Assembly (NCBI RefSeq): GCF_032452875.1 | Contig: NC_083882.1 | Span: 30,744,001-30,808,000, forward strand | Length of the DNA stretch: 64,000 nucleotides | Reading direction: 5' to 3' | From: Bos javanicus | Taxonomy: Eukaryota > Chordata > Mammalia > Artiodactyla > Bovidae | In this document: one piece after another, positions 35,401-47,400 of the stretch | Position numbering within the stretch: position 1 is the first letter of the stretch | How the letters are laid out: each line of letters starts with the position of its first letter | Translations under genes and position numbers: made by a program | The notes under the pieces: generated by a model | Told to the model about the DNA's origin: nothing | Database searches by the model: none | The model's input: the letters and a program-made list of their open reading frames with translations, nothing else

Positions 35401-38400
35401 GCCCCGGGTGCAGGGGCAGAGACTGGATGAACCTGTTTCTTCTGCCTACAAATGTCACAACCTGACTCACGGTCGCAGAACTGGAGGCTCTCCTGGCAGC
35501 TGAGCCCAACCCCCTCCTTCTCAGGTAGGAATACGAAGGGGCAGTGACCAGCCCAAGGCCACCGGGCCCTGGCTCTCCAGTGACATCTGGGCGGGTCCAT
35601 GCTTCTTCCTCAACCCCCCCATTATTACTCGGCTTCCCTCCATCTGCGACAGAGCAGGCCAGCCCCGCAGGGCCAGTCGGGGTCTGATATCACCCTGGGT
35701 CTGGTCCTCAGAAGCTGGTGAGCCAAAGGTCTGGACCATAGCCAGGGATGCTGGGACAGCTGATTAACACAGCTCATCTTCCCAGAGAACTAGGCACGAA
35801 GGACAGCGCCCCGGGGGAGGGAAGGAAGTAGAACTCGCCTGGCTGGCCCCCACTAGGAATGTAGGGCAGGGTACCTGCGCCCAGCTGCCTCGACGGAAGC
35901 CAGGTGTTGTTTTGATGTTGGGTGGGGCGGCCGAGGTTCCTCTCTGCTGAGCTCACCTCTCCAAATACCCTCTGGGGTCCCTCCCGCTGTGCTTGAGAGT
36001 CTGAGGGTGTGAGTCAGTGCCCAGGGCCTCAAGGCTCCCCCTCCCGGCCCCTGGTGTCTTCCCCAACTCTCCTGTCTCCCCCTTCCCTACATACCCTCTC
36101 TTCTCCTGACCCCCGACCTCCAAACACACACGTGCATGCACCTATCTGTCTACCGGGCACACCCACCCTTATGTAACAAGCATCACAGTGGTTTGTTTGT
36201 TGCTGATGCCAAAGAATGTGACGGGCTACCGCAGGGCAAGGACAGGCCAGCACTGGTCTCTTCCTTCACCCAGCTGGGCAGCCGCCCATCAGGCTGGCCC
36301 TCACCCGAGCCTGGGAGGGAGGGCTGGCTGCCTGGGGGAGGGGGAGTGAGGAATTTACAAGAGCAGCCCTTGATCCCTGCCCCCACTGCCTTGAGGAGCA
36401 GGATGGTTCTGGAGGAGCCAGCCCTCCTCCAGGACTACAGAAATCTAAGCAGAAGCAAAACACAGCTCAGCCTGGTGGATGGAAGTGGATGAGACTGTCA
36501 GGAGTCCCTCTGGAAGGAAAGAGAAGGAGGTGTGGGCTGGAGGTGGGGGTGGGGGATGGCACAGGGCAGGGGAACCAGTGGAGCAGGTGCCAAATGGAGA
36601 GCAAGAGGAGGTGCTGGTGACTGCATCAGTAAGCAGGCACAGGGCCTCCCGGGTGGCTCAGTGGTAGAGACGCAGGAGACATGGGTTAGATCCCTGACGT
36701 GGGAAGATCCCCTGGAGAAGGAAACGGCCACCCACTCCAGTATTCTTGCCTGGGAAGCCCCATGGACAGAGAAGCCTGGCTGGCTACAGTGCCTAGGGTT
36801 ACAAAAGAGTCAGACATGACTTGACGTTAAACAACAGGCAGGTCCAGGCAAGGACCTTCCCAGGCAAGTCCACGAGGGTCGCCCCCTGGGGAACCGGGCT
36901 ACGTCTCTCTTGGACCTGCTCTCAGCTGCAGACCCGCTCCCTTCTCTTACCCTTGGGTGTCAGATACATGGAGTATCTCTTCATGGCATCTGGAGCACTC
37001 CACTCGCTGGTGTAGCTGTTACTGTAGTTGTTCATGTAGCGATGGTCACCACCTGGGAAGAAGACAGCTCGGGTCAGCAGAGGGACAGGTGAGGAGGACG
37101 AGCTGGCCCACTGGGAGCATCACTGAGTCAGCCTGTGGCCCCTCTGCCCCAGGGAGAGGCAAGGCCCCCAACCTCAGAGACGGTGGCCCCCTGCCCTGCA
37201 CCCGCTCTGGCCCTGAGCTCCTGGTGGGTGAGGGAAGGGCTCAGTGGGCCATCCGGCCTTGCTGGGACTGGTTCCTATGAGGAGACGGTGAGCACAGCAT
37301 TTTGCAACTAACGAGGTGCTATTGAGTTCCATTTCTTGTCTGATGTGTCCATCAACCCTTGGGCTGGTATGAAGATACCAGGGTGGCAGATAGGAAGATT
37401 GGGGCTCAGGAGGTGAGTGAAGCCACTGCCCAGTGTCACATGGCCCATAAGGGCAGATTTGGGATTCGAGCCCCCATGCCCACTTCCTGGCTTTGTCCCA
37501 GCCACTGCTGACAGCCCAGGGGATGGAATGAGATCCCAGCACTGGCCTCCAGGCCCAAGGATCCAAGTGGCTGAGTGGAACCGTGCAGAGGGGAGTGAGC
37601 TACTCAGAAGGGGCACCAACTGCCCCCTCCTGGCACCCACCAGCAGAGCCCTGAACCCGAACAGACCTGTGGCTCCACGCTTGCCCTCCACCCCGTTCCT
37701 CTCTTGCTACTTCCCTTCCCTCTCCCTCTCTCCTGGGCAAGAGGAGGAGTGGGGGACTTAGACCCTCACCCTTCATCTCCATCACGTGGGCCAAGCAGGG
37801 GCCTGGCGCACAGTAGGCACGTCATGATGATATTGGTCCAGCTCCCTCCCCACCAAGCCCAGGAGGGGGATGCCCTGGTGTCTCAGCCCCCACACCTTTG
37901 ATGGTGAGAACTGAGCCCCTGGCTGGGTGGACAGACCGCCATCAAGGAAGAGAGGATGGTCACCCCAAGGTCTGACTCGCCGGCCACCCACCTCCCACCT
38001 CCTACATCCAGACACACTCCCAGCAGCACAGCAGTGACAAAACGCCGACTCGGAGGCCCAGGGCCCGGGCACAGGTGTAGAGCCGCTGACGTCAGCACGA
38101 CCCATCCTGCGCCCAGCAGTGGTCTCCCCGCACACCTTGTGCAGGCGCAGGGCCGCACCTGCACAGAGGCCGTGGCCAAAGTCATGGCCTAGAAATGGCA
38201 CGTGGGCGAGTGGCGGTGGGAGGGGGGTCCCTGCGCCCCTGAGGCTCGCAGGCCACCCCAACGCAGCCAAGGCCGTCCTCGTGGGTCTGGCCCGACCTCA
38301 GCTGAGGAGCTCCCCCGGCAGTTTTGTGCCCCAGGGAGCCTGACCCTCACACCCCCTACTCCTCTGCAGGCCACCACGAGCAGCAGCTTCTCCAATGAGA

Positions 38401-41400
38401 AGATGTGGGCGGAGGGTTTGAATAACAGAGTCTGAAACCCAGCTCGCCCCCTGCTTAGCCATGTGCCCTTTGAAAATCTCCTTCGTCTGTGAGATGTAAT
38501 ACATCCCGCTGGTAGACTAAGATAATACAAGGGAGGCGCTTACACAAAGCCAGCATCCAGGGAGCACCGGATCACAGAGGGCCATCCCTGTCAGGATCGC
38601 TGCCATCGTCATTAGGAGGATTTCAGGACCCAAGTGCCCCTTGAAGCCAAATGATTGTCTTGCGGCAGTGGCTTATCTGTCCTCAGGGTGGCAATGTCCC
38701 TCACATCTCCCGGGGAGAGTATGTGATGTCAACATTCCCAAGATATACAGACACCAACCCTTGAGTCCCAGCCCCTCAGTGCACCACACCCCCTTCTCAT
38801 GCCCCAAAGAATCACATACTCCTTTTGGAGACCAAAGACAGGGTCACTTCCTCTGGGTGTTGCAGCTAGAAGTCATTAACTAGGCTGCATCCTCAAGGTC
38901 TGGGCCACCAGGTGGAGCTTGGGGAAAGTGTCCAGCTTCGGGCCCTAAAGGGATGGGCTGGGACTGGTGGAAAAGCACTTAACGGGGCAGTTTCTCATGT
39001 TTGGAGGCTTTCTATGAAGATGACTCAGATGCCTCTGCAGAGGACAGTGTGATTCAATAGAGAAGCTGACTTCAGGGGAGCTGGTGAGTCACTGAGACAT
39101 GTGCTCAACCACACCCAGCCAGTCCACCAGGCCAAGTCCACCTCTGGGCTCAACACTGCTCAGCACAGCCATGATGACAGGCAAGTTCTCCCTCCAAGCA
39201 TGCATGCAGTTCTAGGTCATGTCCCCTGGAGCCTACAAAGCCACCAGATTGCAGTCTGGCCCTTACAATTTGCAGCATCCACACGGCTCCTGGCTTAGGT
39301 CCCCTAGTCAGACGCAGGGCTGTAAAACCAATCCCTGAGTTTGATGGACAATCCAGGGAGAAGACATTTGTCCCTAGCGGTGCATCTCCCTAGCCATTGC
39401 CTGGGATGCTCCCCTGGAGGCCCCTTGTAATAGCTGCATACCTTGGGCAGCAACTTTGAGAGAGGAGGGTACCATCTCTGAGTCCTTGTCCAGACACCCT
39501 TAGGTGAGTTGGGAGGCTGGAAACAGTGAGGTCCCAGCTGGTGGGGTGCCAGCCTGAGCCAGGCAGCAGGAACTGACCTGGGAGAAAACCTCCAAGGCCT
39601 TGGGGCCCACCTGCGGGAGGGGACTTACCATTCTCCATGTGGTTCCTCTCAATGAAGTTGCGGCTCAGGTCCGCCTTGCACATCTTCTCGACGTGGCGCA
39701 TGCACACGTTAAGCAGGTCATCCTTGCAGTTGCCCAGCGCCTGCCCCAGGCCCTCCCCCTCCAGCAGAACGTGGTAGGTGGGCAGGGGTGAGGGCAGGGA
39801 GTAACTGCTCATCAAAGCACCGAATTCCTACCAGGAAACGAAAGAAGCCATTAGTGTCCTGGGTCTTTAGGAGCCACGGGGACCCACAGTCTAGCCGGAA
39901 GATTCAACCGGGAGCCAGAGGAGGTGGGGTCTACATCCAGCTCAGCTATTAACTGGCCTCACTTTTCCTCACTGGGCACGCATTTCTTATTCTTCTGTAA
40001 AATGAGAGGGTTTGACTAAAATCCACTAGATGGGGACTTCCCTGGCGGTCCAGTGGTTAAGACTCCATGCTTTCACTGCTGAGGGCACAGGCTTAATCCC
40101 TGGTTGGGGAACTAAGATCCCCACAAGCCAAAAAATAAAGTTAACTTAAAAAAAAATAACTAAATAAAATCCACTAGATGCTAATACCCCTGATGGCACT
40201 AGCAGTGAGATATGTGACTCTGTGGCTCCTATCTCTTAAACTGGATGCACGGTGCCTACCCATAGGGTTTTATTTGGGTTTATGGGAGGAACACAAACTG
40301 CAAAGTCTTTGGGAGTGAAACCACCGAAGAAAGGCAAGGAATTACTAGCATTGTGGGTCAGTCACAGTGGTCTCTCCCCCTGCGTGTGCCCACTCAGTCC
40401 TGCCTCTATTCTCTGGCACGTCTTACCTCCTTTCTCCCTTACTGAAGACTCTCTTCTTTTCAAATCCTAACGGGCTTTCAAGACCCAATTCAAGTTCCAC
40501 TGCCTCCACAAAACTGTCTCCATCCTGTCTGCCCTTCCCAGAGCTTCCATAGGCACTTATCTCCTGAACCATAGGCTTTATCACTTAATTACACGCTCTT
40601 CTATATTCTCTAATTGTGCGTGTCTTATCTTCCCAGCTGGATTGCAGTTCCTTGAGGGCAAAAACTACATCTTCTACCTTTCTAGTCTCCACAGCACCTA
40701 AAACAGTACTGGGTGTATAGTGCCCAAAATACTCTAGCAGATGGAAGGATGGAGGAACGGATGGACAGACCAGATCAAAGAAAGCAAATCCACATGCTTA
40801 CTTGCCACCCTCCCATACCCAAAGCAGGCATCGCTAATCTATCACAGAGCTATTTCCTGAAGTACTGAGCCTGAAGTACTATTAATACATAGTTGGTACA
40901 TGGTGATCTTTGTGTGCCATCTTTAAAGTAGGTAGGATGGCTCGGATGGAAATTAAGTAGACAGATGGAATGGAGCTTAGAGGGATGGATGGATGATGAG
41001 TGGTGGATACATGGATGGATGGACAGTGGATGAGGATTTGGGTAAGTAGATGGAAGGAGTGAGGGACTGGATGGGATGGAAGGAGTGGGGGGCTGGATGG
41101 GATGGAAGGAATGAGGGGCTGAGTGGGATGGAAGGAGTGGGGGGCTGGATGGGATGGAAGGAGTGGGGGGCTGGATGGGATGGAAGGAATGAGGGGCTGA
41201 GTGGGATGGAAGGAGTGGGGGGCTGAGTGGGATGGAAGGAGTGGGGGGCTGGATGGGATGGAAGGAGTCGGGGGCTGGATGGGATGGAAGGAGTCGGGAG
41301 CTGAGTGGGATGGAAGGAGTGAGGGGCTGAGTGGGATGGAAGAAGTGGGGGGCTGGATGGGATGGAAGGAGTGGGGGGCTGAGTGGGATGGAAGAAGTGG

Positions 41401-44400
41401 GGGGCTGGATGGGATGGAAGGAGTGGGGGGCTGAGAGGGATGGAAGGAGTGGGGGGCTGGATGGGATGGAAGGAATGAGGGACTGGATGGGATGGAAGGA
41501 GTGGGGGGCTGGATGGGATGGAAGGAGTGGGGGACTGGATGGGATGGAAGGAGTGGGGGGTTGGATGGGATGGAAGGGGGGGGGATGGGATGGAAGGAGT
41601 GGGGGCTGGTGGGATGGAAGGTGGGGTTGATGGGATGGAAGGAGTGGGGGGCTGGATGGGATGGAAGGAGTGGGGGGCTGGATGGGATGGAAGGAGTGGG
41701 GGGCTGAGTGGGATGGAAGGAGTGGGGGGCTGGATGGGATGGAAGGAGTGGGGGGCTGAGTGGGATGGAAGGAGTGGGGGGCTGGATGGGATGGAAGGAG
41801 TGGGGGGCTGAGTGGGATGGAAGGAGTGGGGGGCTGGTGGGATGGAAGAGTGGGGGCTGGATGGGATGGAAGGAGTGGGGCTGGATGGGATGGAAGGAGT
41901 GGGGGCTGAGTGGGATGGAAGGAGTGGGGGCTGGATGGATGGAAGGAGTGGGGGCTGAGTGGGATGGAAGGAGTGGGGGGCTGGATGGGATGGAAGGAGT
42001 GGGGGGCTGAGTGGGATGGAAGGAGTGGGGGGCTGAGTGGGATGGAAGGAGTGGGAGGCTGAGTGGGATGGAAGGAGTGGGGGGCTGGATGGGATGGAAG
42101 GAATGAGGGGCTGAGTGGGATGGAAGGAGTGGGGGCCTGGATGGGATGGAAGGAGTGGGGGGCTGGATGGGATGGAAGGAGTGGGGGGCTGGATGGGATG
42201 GAAGGAGTGGGGGGCTGAGTGGGATGGAAGGAGTGAGGGGCTGAGTGGGATGGAAGGAGTGAGGGGCTGAGTGGGATGGAAGGAGTGAGGGGCTGAGTGG
42301 GATGGAAGGAGTGAGAGGCTGAGTGGCAGCGGAGTTGCTCATTACCTGCAGGAACAGCACCGAGTCGCTGATGCTGTGCAGCTGCTCCCTGATCTGCTTG
42401 TCGTCCTGCAGCACCTTGGCCCTCTCTTCCAGAGCATCCACGATCACCTTCACCTGGTCCACTGCATCCTGCTCCCGCTGCTCCAGCGCAGCCCTCACTT
42501 CCTCCTTCTGCTTCTCCAGGTCCCGCACCAGGTCCCGGAAGCTCTGCTCCAGGATGGCCTTCTCATTGGTGGTGAAGCTCTGGGTCCAGAGTGAGGGGAG
42601 AGGGGAGGGGGTGCATCTTTATGTTCCCAGCGTAGAGTCAGGGCATTTCTACTGTCCCCACCCTGCAAGCCTGTTCAGCCAAGAATCTCATTCAAAGGCA
42701 TCACTGAGGGATCCTATCTCTTGATAGAGATGACCAGGGTGTTTTTACAGCCCACCCTTCCTTATCCATCAGCAGGTCCTCCCACTCAATGGGTTGACAT
42801 GAACCATCATTCCACGTTTGGGAAACTCTATGGGTCCAAAAGTTCCAGGGGAGTCAGGGTGTGTCCACTGAAACCTCAGCCAGAACCAAGCATCATTCAG
42901 AAAGTGAACTGATGAGCTGTTTATGTAGCCAGGTTCAAGAGCAAGAGCCCAGGCCCAGGCCTGCCTCCTCCAGGCCGCACCAGTTGCGGGGAGACCCTGG
43001 GCGCTGCTCACCTTGATGCGGTCCTTCTCCTTCTGCCACTTCTCAGCTTCATCTTCTATCTCAATGATCTTGAGCTGCAACTGCTCCTTTTGCAGTGACA
43101 GCTCTGTCTGTAGGGAAGGAGCCGGGGTTGGAGGAGAAGTCAGGGGGAGGAAGTGGAAAAGACCCAGAGAGTCAGGGAGGAGGGCCCACAAATCATCACT
43201 CTGCCCTTCATTCAACCAACACTCACTGGGCCCTTGAATATGCCAGGCACTGTGCCAGTCACCAAGGATCCAGCAGCAAGTCAAGCGCCACCTCATTGTA
43301 AACTCGGGACTCTGAGGCTGGGCAACCCAGCCATGTCTTTGTAAGGCGGACCCTCTACCAGGCCCTCCACCCAACGTGAGCAGGAAGGAAGCTCATTAGG
43401 GGGTTCCCGCTCCTTTCAATGGACCTGGAGCCATCGGAGAGCAGCTTACAGGAGAAAGGGGACCCAGCCCAGCTCAGCCCAGCCCAGCCCAGCCCAGGGA
43501 GCGTCCCATGGCAGTAAGAGGGTACAGCATTTCTATGACATGACATGAGGCTTGTGTTGCAAGCAGGAGTCTGGGTTGCCGCCAGCGGGGAGTCTGTCTG
43601 GGCAGGCACAGCTATAAACCTGTTTATGGGAAATGAAGCGCAGTTTGCAGTCTGGGCAAGATTGAGACTTTATTCAAGTCCCTGGGGGAGGAGAGAGGCC
43701 AGTGAGCAAGGCAGTGAGGGTGGATGGGAGAAGGGAAAGAGAGGGTCTAGGTTCCCTGCTCAGGAAGAGAATATGGGCTGTCAGGATCTGGGGTGGGTTG
43801 GGAAGAGGATCTATCAGGAGTGAACTGGGACATAAGCTCTGATATGGAAAGTGTGGATAATAGCTTCCTTCCTTCCTTCCGTTGGAGAAACGCCCTTCTC
43901 TGAAAAGCAGCTACAACACAAACAAAAGGGGGAGCATGAACCATGTGGATGCTCAGTCACTCAGCTGAGTCTGACTCTGTGACCCCGTGGACTGTAGCCC
44001 TTCAGGCTCCTCTGTCCATGGGATCTCCCAGGCAGGAATACTCAGGTGGGTTGCCATTTCCTTCTCCAGGGGAATCTTCCTAACCCAAGAATCGAACCCA
44101 CACCTTCTGCTTTGCAGGCAGACTGTTTACCCGTTGAGCCACAGGGGAAGCCCGCATGAAGCTAAGGCCAATCCAGTCCAGCCAAGAGGCACCTCTTTTG
44201 CTCTGTGGGTTCCCCCCTGGTGCTCCCAAAACACCTTCCAGTTTGAAAGGTAGGTGGGTGATCTCCACCTGAAAGCAGGAAGACTGGGCGTCCGAGAGCA
44301 CCCCAGAGTGCTCAAGGTCTCCCCGTTACACTGGATTTTGAACAGAGTCCCAACCCTTTCCAGCCATCTCCTTGAGGAAACACAAGAAGAATCAGGATGT

Positions 44401-47400
44401 GGACGCCACAAACTACCAGGAATGTGAGCTCTGCTGGCAAGGAGTCCTGAGCAGCTGTGCACACACGTCACAATTCCTGGATGCTCCCCCAGGCCAGGGG
44501 ATGCTGGTGGGTCCCTGGTGCAGAGACCAGGGAAGTGGACTGATGGAGGAGAGAGCATCCTGGCTTTTGTGGAAAAGAGCACTGAGAAGCTGGGAGGGGA
44601 GGTGGGAAGGACTGGGGCGGGAGCCGAAAAGCTCCCAGACCCGAAGCCCCAGATTCCCACCCCGCCCCTCTGCCCACACCCCAGGGATCTCCGGGCCGCA
44701 GACTCTCAGGAAGCCAGCGCCCCACCAGCTACACACAAGAAATCCCACAACATGGAAAATGCCACCAGCCAAGACGGGAAATGTTTGTGAAGAGGAATAA
44801 AAGCAGATGAGGATGGGGGTTTGGCCTAATCTCTGGACAAAGGCTGGGAGAAGCCAGCTGTCCACAGACAGGGTGGAGGGAGGGTGGAGGGCAGAGACAA
44901 AAAGACCCCACATGGACAGTGGAGACTCTGCAGGAGGCGGGCGGAGCCAAGAGCCCAAAACACAGGTGGGCAGAGCTGGTGGCCTGGAAGGTTCCTGAGA
45001 AGCCTGGGACTGGTAATGGGTCCAAGCTGTGAGAAAGAAGCCTAAAGGCTGAACAGTGCTGGGCAACTTTCCCATTCCTGGATAACCCCCTCACCCCCTC
45101 ATCTGCAGCAAGCAAGGCCTGAGGAGGGTAGGGAGGGGACGCTAGAATCCACCTCCCCCTGCAGCTGAGATGTTGTCACCAGCCCAGAGATGAGCGGCTG
45201 GCAGTGGGGCTCCTCACCCCCACCTCGCACCCAGAACAAGGAAAGCAGAGAGCAAACGTGCATTCACTCCCCAGGCCTGGGGCAGCGGTGACAGGGCAAC
45301 TCTTCCATGAAACAAGCCTTGGGGAATCCAGAAGCCCAGAGGTTCGAATCCGGTTACCACCACCTCCAGGCAGGTGGCCTTCACAAGTTACTAAACTCCT
45401 CCATGCCCCAGCCACTCCATCTTTCATGGAGGTAGGAAGAGGACCACTTCCCAGGCAGGTGAGACTCTAGAGAAAAGCACTGACCACTGCTGTGTCAGGC
45501 ACCTTCCATGGGCCAGAGCTCAGAGGGGAGAGGACAGGGAGGCAGGCAGGCCCGCAGGGCACAGGTAAGCGGGGAAGCAGGCAGGGGTGAGCAGGTGGGT
45601 CCTGGTGGTGTTCAGTGGTTGGGATGGTGTGTGCTGGGGTCCAGGTGTGGTGTGTACACCATCAGGATGCAGAGTGAAGTGTACAGAAAGGAGGGAGGTC
45701 AAGACATCAGGCTGAGAATGTGAACTGAAGTGAAAGTTGCTCAGTCATGTCCGACTCTTTGTGACCCCATAGACTGTAGCCCACCAGGCTCTTCTGTCCA
45801 TGGGATTCTCCAGGCAAGAATACTGGAGTGGGTAGACATGCCCTTCTCCAGGGGATCGTCTTGACCCAGGGATTGAACCCAGGTCTCCTGCATTGCAGGT
45901 GGATTCTTTACCATCTGAGCTGCCAGGGAAGCCCTGAGGATGTAGAGACTAGATGGTGGATAACTGAAGATTGGAGGATGTTGAGGGAAAACAGAAGAGA
46001 AGGAGGATAAACGGGGTGCAGGCGGGCTACCCCCTGTGAGCGGTTGAAGGTTTTCCTAGAGAACGGGGAGGTGAGGAGCCAGTGGAATGCACAGAGGTCT
46101 GTGCATTGGGAATGTCTTACCCACAAGAGCACAGACTCACTGGCCAAGAGGGAGGAAGATGGCACTGAGTCCAGAGGAGGGGGAGTCCAGGGGCTTTAAA
46201 ACAGTGAAGAGCCTCAGCCAAGGGCAGCAGGAGTCAGCCCCTGGGGTCCAGCCTGTGTAAGAGAGGTCGGGAAGAGGGAGGCTAGTAGGAGGGGATGTGC
46301 CGAGGAGAGCCAGAGATGCTGGCCAGTGACCTGGGAGGGGTGGAGGGAGAGGCTGCCAGCTGATCTGGAAACATGCACGGGCAGGGTTAAAAGCGGAGCC
46401 TTGCTGTCTGCAGCCGTGGGTGGACGCATCAGTCAGGGCGGGGGACACCGGTCTCCTGGTTTCTTTGGGGCACTGGGGAAGTCAACACAGGCGGAGTGGA
46501 GGCCTCGCAAGCCCCGACTTGCTGAGCACAGTGGCATCTTGGAAGGGACCTTGGGCTGTGAGTTCTGTGCTACTAGAAAGGTCTTCTCTCATGTCTGGGG
46601 TGAGTGCTACCCTGTTAGGAGAGGAGGGTTTGGGCTGAGACCTCTGGGGATGTGAACAGCATCCATTTAGTCCTTGGCAATTTTTCCCTCTGGCCAGGCT
46701 GCACAAAAGCCAGATGAGGCAGGAGTCAGAAAACAATGACATATGAAGGTTCTGAAATCCTGGGTTCTCCTGCCACCATAGAAGGAAGGACCCTAACTGC
46801 TTTGCTGAACATCCACTGTGTGTCTGCATTTCTCCTTTCATCTCAAAAGCCCCCTGGGGAGGTAAGCCGTGTTGTCCCCATTGTACAGATACAGAAACCA
46901 AGGCCGAGGCAGATTGAGGAGCTTGCCTGAGTTCTCCCAGTGAGGAAATGGGAGGACCACGACACAGAGACAGGACTCAGCTCGGTTACATGGCCTCAAC
47001 TCCTGGGCTGTTCTCTGTATCACCCAGGACGTCGTAGTGCCAGGCCTCCCCACCCGCTACCTCATAGACAGGGCAATTCATGGATTCTGCCTCTCTCCCT
47101 GTCCTCCCCACGCCTCCCCATCGCCCCCTAAGGCCCTGCTTTCTCCTTCTCCTCCCTGGGCTTGCTAAGTCATTTCAGTCGTGTGCGACTCTTTGCGACC
47201 CTATGGACTCTAGCCTACCAAGCTCCTCTGTCCATGGGATTCTCCAGGCAAGAATATTGGAGTGGGTTGCCATGTCCTCCTCCAGGGGATCTTCCTGACC
47301 CAGGGATCAAACCTGTGTCTCTCAAGCCTTCTGCATGGCAGGTGGTGGGTTCTTTACCACTAGCATCACCTGGGAAGCCCTTCCCTCCTCCCTAGGAATC

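Larger units (their letters stand above)
26421..39628. other. TRIM29 introns 4-8
   Basis: Introns are 39628-37053, 36950-34430, 34345-32230, 32133-29336 and 29258-26421, each about 2.1-2.8 kb. Apart from the repeats listed they hold GC-rich unique sequence with chance open frames. CA-rich degenerate microsatellite occurs at 34110-34175 and a weak MIR near 38425-38570. Confidence 0.6.

Noticed and set aside
41201..42010. Plus-strand Gly/Trp/Glu-rich open frames in the array
   Set aside because: They are translations of the 26-bp tandem unit and break wherever the GAGT variant brings TGA into frame.
41046..42326. CRISPR-like array
   Set aside because: Units are directly tandem with no spacers and lie in a mammalian intron.
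40882..42528. 548-codon minus-strand open frame as a separate proline-rich gene
   Set aside because: It begins inside TRIM29 exon 3 and continues only because the minisatellite lacks stops in the sense direction. It has no start context or domain of its own. Kept as a read-through finding.
44413..45075. 220-codon minus-strand open frame in intron 1
   Set aside because: No domain, Pro/Ser/Leu-rich chance frame; no matching TRIM29 exon is expected here.
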